From the NCBI RefSeq assembly GCF_028617075.1, contig NZ_JAQKGV010000003.1, positions 1 to 64,000 of the forward strand: 64,000 nucleotides of DNA, given 5' to 3'. Below the pieces are notes generated by a model. That model saw nothing but the letters and a program-made list of their open reading frames with translations. It did not search any database and was not told where the DNA came from. The position numbers and the translations under genes are program-made. This stretch comes from Rubrobacter calidifluminis (GTDB lineage: Bacteria > Actinomycetota > Rubrobacteria > Rubrobacterales > Rubrobacteraceae). Below are positions 55,302 through 61,225 of this stretch, in pieces; positions within the stretch are counted from its first letter, which is position 1, and the number at the start of each line of letters is the position of its first letter.

Positions 55302-55339
55302 GTAAGCATCCTGTAAAGTTTTGTGGCAGATTCATAAAG
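55302..55339 (+). promoter_or_regulatory. CTGTAAAG-type motif upstream of a lipoprotein gene
   Basis: GTAAGCATCCTGTAAAGTTT at 55302-55321 matches 17 of 20 bases of the block at 41230-41249 before the kinase gene. A second unit TCATAAAG follows at 55332-55339, about two helical turns on. It may be a site for the same OmpR-family regulator, acting on the gene at 55443. Confidence 0.4.
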
Positions 55340-55442
55340 ATGGTGCAAAACACGCCGCACAGCCGGTTCTGTCGGGTTCCGCCCCCCGTCGCAGAGGGTA
55401 AGCTGGAGTTGTCCGAGCGGGCGTCGATTCTGGCGGGAGGCG

Positions 55443-56555
55443 ATGACGAAACGGAAGGACCGGGGAGTAACCCGGCACACCCGGAGCGAGTTTCTGAAGA
55501 TGGCCGCCGCATCGGCGGCCCTGGTGTCCGCCGGAGGCTGCGCGGCGGCGCGGGGCGAGAGCACGGGCCAGGGCAGGGTACGGACCCTGCGCGTGGCCGC
55601 CCCGCTCGAGGAACCCGTGTGGGTGCCGGGGAAGATGGTCCTCATCGCGAAGGTCGGGGGGGAACCCCGGTTAGCGAGGATCCAGCCGGCCGCGCGCCGG
55701 GCGCGCACGCTGCTCTCGGGAGCCATCGCAGGCATGGGCAGCAACGCGGACGTGGACCCTGAATCCGGTGGCGATGTCTACGTGCCGCAGACCCCCCGCG
55801 ACCGTATCCTCGTGCTGAGCACGGACGATCTCAGGGAGCGGGACGCGATCGAAGACGTACCCTCGCCCGCCAAGATCTCCGTGCACCCCGGCTCCAAGAC
55901 CATCTTCACGCTCAACCCGGCCGGAACGCGGCTGACGCCGGTCGATCTCTACACCTCGGATATCACGCCGGGGGTGGGCAAACCGGCGATCCGCCGTACC
56001 GTGGAGGCCATGGGTGGGGGAGCCGGGGCGGACATCCGGGCCCCGGCCAGGAACATAGACCCCACCGTATGGGTCGGGGGCAAGGCCGGGCTCGGCTACT
56101 ATCAGGGCAAGCCCTACCCGGTCGAGAAGGAGAGCGCCGTCTCGAGAAGAGCCAGGACCTTCGCCGTGGACATGGTCAAGGACACCCGGGCCTACGTGGG
56201 CCCCTCCGGCTCCAGCGAGCTGCTACGGATCGAGCTGAACCCGGCGACCCGGCAGCTGCAGGTCACGGCCAGGATGAAGACCGGTTCGCCGGTGGAATAC
56301 ATAGCCGTGGACGAGAACAGGGTCTACGCGGCGACGGGGCGGGAGCTCATCGCGCTGCGCGCCGACAACTTCCTCGGGGTCGCCGGGTTCAAAGAGATCG
56401 AGACGATCCCGTTTCGCAGGAACCTGGGGAAGGGCCCGCTCGCCAGCGCCCCACTCTCCGGCCTCGCCACCGGGAACGACACCCACGAAGTGTACCTGAC
56501 TTTCCGGGACAGGCCCTATGTGGCCGCCATCCTGAAGCCCAACGATTCTCTATAG
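55443..56555 (+). CDS. Exported protein of unknown function, likely lipoprotein
   Basis: 370 residues. The N-terminus reads RHTRSEFLKMAAAS then LVSAGGCAAA: a Tat-like signal with a lipobox cysteine (SAGGC), so a membrane-anchored exported protein is likely. The pair of arginines is not canonical. The rest is repetitive beta structure (VYVPQTPRDRILVLS, YIAVDENRVYAATG), compatible with a propeller. No catalytic motif is recognised. It is convergent with the YciE-like gene, stops 13 bases apart. Confidence 0.7.
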   Translation: MTKRKDRGVTRHTRSEFLKMAAASAALVSAGGCAAARGESTGQGRVRTLRVAAPLEEPVWVPGKMVLIAKVGGEPRLARIQPAARRARTLLSGAIAGMGSNADVDPESGGDVYVPQTPRDRILVLSTDDLRERDAIEDVPSPAKISVHPGSKTIFTLNPAGTRLTPVDLYTSDITPGVGKPAIRRTVEAMGGGAGADIRAPARNIDPTVWVGGKAGLGYYQGKPYPVEKESAVSRRARTFAVDMVKDTRAYVGPSGSSELLRIELNPATRQLQVTARMKTGSPVEYIAVDENRVYAATGRELIALRADNFLGVAGFKEIETIPFRRNLGKGPLASAPLSGLATGNDTHEVYLTFRDRPYVAAILKPNDSL

Positions 56556-56568
56556 CCAGAAGGAAGCT

Positions 56569-57168
56569 TCAACGCGAGAGGGTGTCGGTATCGTCCTCGG
56601 GGACTGTGTAGTCCTGCCCGGTGAGCCTCTGTATGAAGCCGGGATGCTCGGTCTGCCGGATCTTTTCCGACAGGTGATGCAGGCTCTCACGCGCCGCCCG
56701 CACCTCCTCCGTCGCGCCGACATCCCCGAGGATGAGCTCCGCGACCTCGTAGCCCGCCGGTCGGGCCGCGAGGCGCAAAGCCGAGAAAAAGAGCTCTTCG
56801 AAGCTCTGGATCTCCAGCAGGGAGCGGTTGATCAGATAGTCCCTCACCGCACCGAGCCGGGAGCCCTCGACGTTCGAGCGGGCCCCAAGCAGTATGCCCC
56901 GGGCCGGCTCGCAGATGCTCCCCTCTGGCTCGCCGCCCAGGACCTCCCGGAAGAGCCTCTCCAGCAGCCCCAGGTTGCGCCCGGTCCTCGCGAGCTGCGC
57001 GTCGAGCGCTCCCTGCAGCCTCACGTCCGCCGCGTGGCGCAGCATCTCCTCCAGCCCGAGCGAGAAGCGGCGCTCGGCATCGTAGAACTCGCGCAGCAGG
57101 TGGGAGAAGAGCTCCCGCGAGTGCCTCACCCGGATCTTCCGGGCCCCGAAGTTCCATCCGCCCGACAT
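56569..57168 (-). CDS. YciE/DUF892-like ferritin-fold protein
   Basis: 199 residues, mostly helical, resembling YciE-type DUF892 proteins: LLREFYDAERRFSLGLEEM with a Glu-rich first helix, and later IQSFEELFFSALRLA and ELILGDVGATEEV. The fold is a four-helix bundle of the ferritin type that may bind a diiron centre; the role is unknown, though relatives respond to stress. ATG 57168 overlaps the zinc-ribbon stop by one base (TGATG). It is the last gene of the formate dehydrogenase transcription unit. Confidence 0.65.
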   Translation of the reverse strand: MSGGWNFGARKIRVRHSRELFSHLLREFYDAERRFSLGLEEMLRHAADVRLQGALDAQLARTGRNLGLLERLFREVLGGEPEGSICEPARGILLGARSNVEGSRLGAVRDYLINRSLLEIQSFEELFFSALRLAARPAGYEVAELILGDVGATEEVRAARESLHHLSEKIRQTEHPGFIQRLTGQDYTVPEDDTDTLSR

Positions 57169-57422
57169 CAGACCTCCCCGAGAAAGTCGGAGCCGGCAAG
57201 CCTGAGGCCGGTCCTGTTGCCGCACCCTCTCCGGGTGCACCGTAGGGCCACCATGTACGTCCCGATCTCCTCGTTGAACCATATGTGCCCCAGCTCCATC
57301 GCCTCCCCGACCTCGAACTCCTCCGAGCCGCAGACGCCACACCTGAAACGCCGGCGTCCGGCCTCGTCGAGCACCCGGCGCTTCTGCTCCTCGTCGAGCC
57401 TGCGATAGGGGTTCACCGGCAA
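57168..57422 (-). CDS. Small zinc-ribbon protein
   Basis: 84 residues. Two cysteine pairs, RCGVCGS (about 28-34) and RCTRRGCGN (about 62-70), form a probable zinc ribbon. The remainder is charged, with no other motif. TTG 57422 is the likely start; GTG 57416 is an alternative. It lies 28 bases after the cytochrome b fusion and overlaps the YciE-like gene by one base, so it belongs to the same operon; function unknown. Confidence 0.65.
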   Translation of the reverse strand: MPVNPYRRLDEEQKRRVLDEAGRRRFRCGVCGSEEFEVGEAMELGHIWFNEEIGTYMVALRCTRRGCGNRTGLRLAGSDFLGEV

Positions 57423-57450
57423 AAGAGACGCCCCCTCTCACCCCTGGCGC

Positions 57451-58944
57451 TCAGATCTCGCCCTCCTTGTCGTAGTAGACGTTGTCTTCGCGGTAGCCGC
57501 CCATCCCGTAGCCGATGTCGCGGTACTCGTCTATGAACTCGATGCGGTCTATCCACTTGACCATCTTGAACCCGACGCTGGTCTCTATCCTGAGGCGGAG
57601 AGGCGCCCCGTGCTCGATGGGCAGCGGCTCGCCGTTCATCTCGTAGGCGAGGATGGTCTGCGGGTGCCGGGCCAGTTCGAGGTCTATGACCTCGTAGAAG
57701 TAACCCGGGTTGTACATCTTGGCCGGCTCGTCGCGCCCCACGTCCTGCATCGAGTGGAAGTACACGTAGCGCGCCTCCGGGTGAGGCCTGACCAGCTCGA
57801 CGATCTGCCGCATCGGGACACCGGTCCATTCGGCGATGCTCGTCCAGCCCTGGATGCAGTTGTGCATCACCCTCTGGCTCTGCCTGGTCGGGAAGGTCTT
57901 CAAGTCCTCGAGCGTGAAGGTCATGGGGTTCTCCACCAGCCCGCCTATCTCGAGCCTCCAGCCGGCGAAGCGGTGGGCGGCGAGGATCTTGTACGAGTCG
58001 TCGGAGGGCGGCTTGCCGTTCACGCGATGCTGCGGGGTGATCTCGGCCTTCGAATACTCCTGGTGCGAGGTGAGACGGTGCAGCAGGAGCCTGCGCGCGT
58101 TGTTGACGACGAAGCCGAGTATCTGCTGCGTCCTGCGCGGGTAGGCGAGCGAGAGCTTTGTCGCCGCGATGTGCATCAGCACTATGCAGAAGATGGCGAA
58201 GAGTACGATGACGGTCGACCACGCCTGATGCTCGACGCTCCCCCAGATCATGAGCGAGGTGAGCTCGCCGAAGCCCCAGATCGAGATCATCGTCAGGTGG
58301 ATGATTATGAACACGACGAACGCCAGAAGCCCGAAGAAGTGGAGGCTCCTCGCCCACTGCCTGCCGCCCCACAGCCTGACGTACCAGGGGAAGCGTGCCT
58401 CTATCGCCGGGGACTGGGCGGCTCCGGTGGCTATCTGGAACGGGGCGAGGATGAAGACGACCGAGCCGTAGGCGAGCTTCTGGATCGCGTCGTAGGTCTC
58501 GCCGGGCATCAAGGGCGGCAGGTTGAAGCTCATGTAGGTGAGGATGTCGTTCCAGGCCTCGGGGAAGATCTCCCAGGAGTAGGGCACGAAGCGGTGGTAC
58601 TGCCCGGTGACGAAGAGCATCAGGACGTAGAAGACGCCGGTTAAGATCCAGGCGATCACGCTGATGAAGTGCCAGTGTCTCCCGAGACCGAGGTTCTCGT
58701 GCCCCGGCAGCGCCACGAGCGAGGAGTAGTCCTCCTCCTCGTCGAGGGCATCCCAGAGCCTGTCGCGGGGCATCACCTTGCGGGTGAAGCGGGACCACTC
58801 GCTGCCGGGCTTCGAGTCGTCGTTCCAGTATAGCTTGGGATGGGTGGCCAGGATCTCCATCCCGCTCCGTATGAGGAACGTGATGAGGATGAGGTTCACC
58901 AGGTGGGTGATCCTGATCCAGCCGGGAAAGTCCAGTCCGGTCAA
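57451..58944 (-). CDS. Cytochrome b fused to an MsrP/YedY-like molybdopterin domain
   Basis: 497-residue fusion. The first 270 residues have about five helices with histidines in or near them (His14, His90, His92, His202, His216, His258), like cytochrome b561 / formate-dehydrogenase or hydrogenase gamma subunits that bind b hemes and reduce quinone. From about 320 the chain is a sulfite-oxidase-family molybdopterin domain: Cys363 in HNCIQGWTS takes the place of the molybdenum-ligating Cys in the MsrP motif. It ends YYDKEGEI. It follows the small membrane gene by 9 bases inside the formate dehydrogenase operon. The two parts may work in one electron path; partner and substrate are inferred. 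Confidence 0.85.
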   Translation of the reverse strand: MTGLDFPGWIRITHLVNLILITFLIRSGMEILATHPKLYWNDDSKPGSEWSRFTRKVMPRDRLWDALDEEEDYSSLVALPGHENLGLGRHWHFISVIAWILTGVFYVLMLFVTGQYHRFVPYSWEIFPEAWNDILTYMSFNLPPLMPGETYDAIQKLAYGSVVFILAPFQIATGAAQSPAIEARFPWYVRLWGGRQWARSLHFFGLLAFVVFIIIHLTMISIWGFGELTSLMIWGSVEHQAWSTVIVLFAIFCIVLMHIAATKLSLAYPRRTQQILGFVVNNARRLLLHRLTSHQEYSKAEITPQHRVNGKPPSDDSYKILAAHRFAGWRLEIGGLVENPMTFTLEDLKTFPTRQSQRVMHNCIQGWTSIAEWTGVPMRQIVELVRPHPEARYVYFHSMQDVGRDEPAKMYNPGYFYEVIDLELARHPQTILAYEMNGEPLPIEHGAPLRLRIETSVGFKMVKWIDRIEFIDEYRDIGYGMGGYREDNVYYDKEGEI

Positions 58945-58953
58945 GCGTCTCTC

Positions 58954-59418
58954 CTAGTCGTGCCAGTCTCGTCTGTCGGGGTAGGCTACGGCGAGCCCGG
59001 TCGCGATCGCGAAGGTGATGGCTATGAACGCGAGCTCGAAAGCCACGGCGAAGCTCCCGGCCGGCGTATCCCACGCTCCCCGGGCCTCCGGGTAGCCGGG
59101 GAACCCGAAGAGCCGGCTCAGCACGTAGGCCACGATGGCCACGACGCACAGCGCCGCCCCGAAACCCCATCCCCATCTGAAGGAGCCCCGCGCTATGTTG
59201 CCCGCGGCGAAGAGCGTACCGGCGAAGAGCGCCGCGAAGGAGAGCCCCAGGTAGGGGGCGACGCCGAAGATGTCCGGGAAGGCGTACATGTGCGTCAGCC
59301 CGACCATCAGGATGAGGCCCAACCCCGTGAGCGTGGTAAGCACGGGCTGGTTTATGTAGATGTAGCGGTAGAAGGTGACCAGCGCCCTCACCCCCGGCAA
59401 CCTGAGCAGCGCGTTCAT
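58954..59418 (-). CDS. Small membrane protein of the formate dehydrogenase operon
   Basis: 154 residues with four predicted helices (about 29-48, 57-75, 82-105 and 124-146). No heme-ligand pattern is clear and no family is recognised. Its ATG overlaps the NrfD-like stop (ATGA), and the cytochrome b fusion follows 9 bases after its stop. It probably forms part of the membrane complex. Confidence 0.7.
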   Translation of the reverse strand: MNALLRLPGVRALVTFYRYIYINQPVLTTLTGLGLILMVGLTHMYAFPDIFGVAPYLGLSFAALFAGTLFAAGNIARGSFRWGWGFGAALCVVAIVAYVLSRLFGFPGYPEARGAWDTPAGSFAVAFELAFIAITFAIATGLAVAYPDRRDWHD

Positions 59419-60323
59419 CCCGCCCTCTCCTGGCGCCGCTCCCGCTGGTGCTCTACGGTGTACCTCGGGTCGCGCGCGGACTGGAACCCGGCCCTGTACA
59501 CCGACCACCGCTCGCAGACGGCGCCGGCGAGGATCATCGCCCCACCCGCCACGGCCGCCGCCCGGTTCTTCCCGCCCGCGAGCCCGAGCACCGCCGCTCC
59601 CACCCCGGAGAGCGCGGTGGCTAGCTTCGAGTAGCGCCCGGCCTCCTCCTTCTCGTAGGGTTCGGCCAGGAGCTTCCCGAGGCGGCGCTTCATAAGCTCC
59701 GCGGCCCCTATCTCTGCGAGCGCGCCCCCGACGGCGAGCCTGCGGGCCGGGGCGGCCTCCTCCACCGGCGTGAAGACCACCGCGCACGCCCCGGCGCTCG
59801 CCGCCGCACCCGAGGCGAAGACGAGCGGAAGCTCCTCTCTCGCTTCGTGCCAGACCGGGACCGAGGTGTCCGCGAAGAGGACTGCGGTGTAGGTCGCGAG
59901 CGGGAGCCCGAGCAGGGCCGCGGCACCCTCGAAAAGGGTGCGGGCACGCGGGAAGACGCCGAACACGTCCGAGGTCGCCGCGATCCCGGAGGAGAGCCCG
60001 AACGAGGAGAGCACCCAGGTACCGATGGACATCGGGGAGGTGGGCTTCACGACCCGGAGCATGTTGAGGAAGCGCTCCGGGCGTCCGAGGTCGGAGATGA
60101 GGAGCACCGGGCTCACCATCGCCCCGCCCAGGGCGGCGAGGCGGGCGCTCCTGGCGAGCCTCTGGTTGCCGGAGAGGTCGGCGGCCAGCGCCAGCGGCGC
60201 CGAGGCCCCGGCGAGCCCCCCGGTGAAGAAGTACCAGGGGATCTCCCAGGTCCACACCGGCTCCTTTATGACCGGACGTCCGTAGTAGGAGCCCGTGCGC
60301 CGGCCGTTGCGTTCCTCGCTCAT
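59415..60323 (-). CDS. NrfD/PsrC-like membrane quinone-interacting subunit
   Basis: 302 residues with about eight helices. The opening VWTWEIPWYFFTGGLAGAS and LISDLGRPERFLNMLRVVKP are characteristic of NrfD/PsrC-family integral membrane subunits, which pass electrons between an iron-sulfur partner and quinone without heme. ATG 60323 overlaps the FdhB stop (ATGA), and the C-terminus overlaps the next start, so translation is coupled. It replaces the usual cytochrome b gamma subunit as anchor for FdhAB; a b-type cytochrome is also encoded two genes down. Confidence 0.88.
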   Translation of the reverse strand: MSEERNGRRTGSYYGRPVIKEPVWTWEIPWYFFTGGLAGASAPLALAADLSGNQRLARSARLAALGGAMVSPVLLISDLGRPERFLNMLRVVKPTSPMSIGTWVLSSFGLSSGIAATSDVFGVFPRARTLFEGAAALLGLPLATYTAVLFADTSVPVWHEAREELPLVFASGAAASAGACAVVFTPVEEAAPARRLAVGGALAEIGAAELMKRRLGKLLAEPYEKEEAGRYSKLATALSGVGAAVLGLAGGKNRAAAVAGGAMILAGAVCERWSVYRAGFQSARDPRYTVEHQRERRQERAG

Positions 60324-61225
60324 CTTCCACCCCCCACGAACGCGGCGACGACTCCGGCGGCGAGCGCCCCGGCGGCGAGCGCCGCCGCACCCCACAGGCT
60401 CCCGAGCTTGCGGGTCACGACCTCCGGGTCGGGCGGTAGCCCGTAGACCTCGGGCTCGTCCAGCAGGAGGAAGAAGGCCCCCATCCCGTACTCCTCTTCG
60501 TTCGCCCCGTAGAGGCGGGCCTCCTCCACGCCCGCCTCGTGCAGCATCTCCAGGCGCCCGTTGGCCTTCTCGCGCAGCTCGTCGAGGGGGCCGAACTGGA
60601 TCGAGTCCGTCGGGCAGGCCTGGGCGCAGGCGGGCTCCATCCCGCCCTTGAGGCGATCGTAGCAGAGCGTGCACTTCCAGGCCCGCCCGTCATCCTCCCT
60701 CCGGTCGAGCACCCCGAAGGGGCAGGCCGGGATGCAGTAGCCGCAGCCGTTGCACACGTCCTCCTGCACGACCACGGTGCCGAACTCGGTGCGGAAAAGG
60801 GCCCCGGTCGGGCACACGTCGAGGCAGGGCGCCTCGGTGCAGTGCTTGCAGACGTCCGAGGACATCAGCCACCGGACGTCGCCGTCGGCGTCCGGGACCC
60901 CGGCGGGGGTGCGCTGCTCGATGAAGGCCACGTGCCGCCAGGTGTTCGCCCCGAGCGAGCTGGTGTTGTCGTAGGACTCCCCGGTGAGCTCCCCGATGAC
61001 GTCGGGGACGTCGTTCCACTCCTTGCAGGCGACCTCGCAGGCCTTGCACCCGATGCACACGCTGGTGTCGGTGAAGAAGCCCATCCGGGGCCTCTCCTCC
61101 TCGTAGTAGCGCTGCCCGAGCGGGATCAGGGGGCGGGTCTCGGGGGTCTCGTGCCCCTCGATGTTGTAGGCGTCGGAGACGCCGGGCCTCCCGGACCCGG
61201 GGATTATGTGGCTGGAATCGCTCAA
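60320..61225 (-). CDS. fdhB: Formate dehydrogenase iron-sulfur subunit
   Basis: 301-residue electron-transfer subunit with four [4Fe-4S] clusters: CIGCKACEVAC, CKHCTEAPCLDVCP, CNGCGYCIPACP and CTLCYDRLKGGMEPACAQACP. A single hydrophobic helix near the C-terminus (AALAAGALAAGVVAAFV) could anchor it, as in FdnH. It passes electrons from the molybdopterin subunit to the membrane partners. The start is TTG at 61225, overlapping the FdhA stop in TTGA, with GGAGGAGG upstream. FdhA is before it and NrfD-like after it, both overlapping. Confidence 0.93.
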   Translation of the reverse strand: MSDSSHIIPGSGRPGVSDAYNIEGHETPETRPLIPLGQRYYEEERPRMGFFTDTSVCIGCKACEVACKEWNDVPDVIGELTGESYDNTSSLGANTWRHVAFIEQRTPAGVPDADGDVRWLMSSDVCKHCTEAPCLDVCPTGALFRTEFGTVVVQEDVCNGCGYCIPACPFGVLDRREDDGRAWKCTLCYDRLKGGMEPACAQACPTDSIQFGPLDELREKANGRLEMLHEAGVEEARLYGANEEEYGMGAFFLLLDEPEVYGLPPDPEVVTRKLGSLWGAAALAAGALAAGVVAAFVGGGR

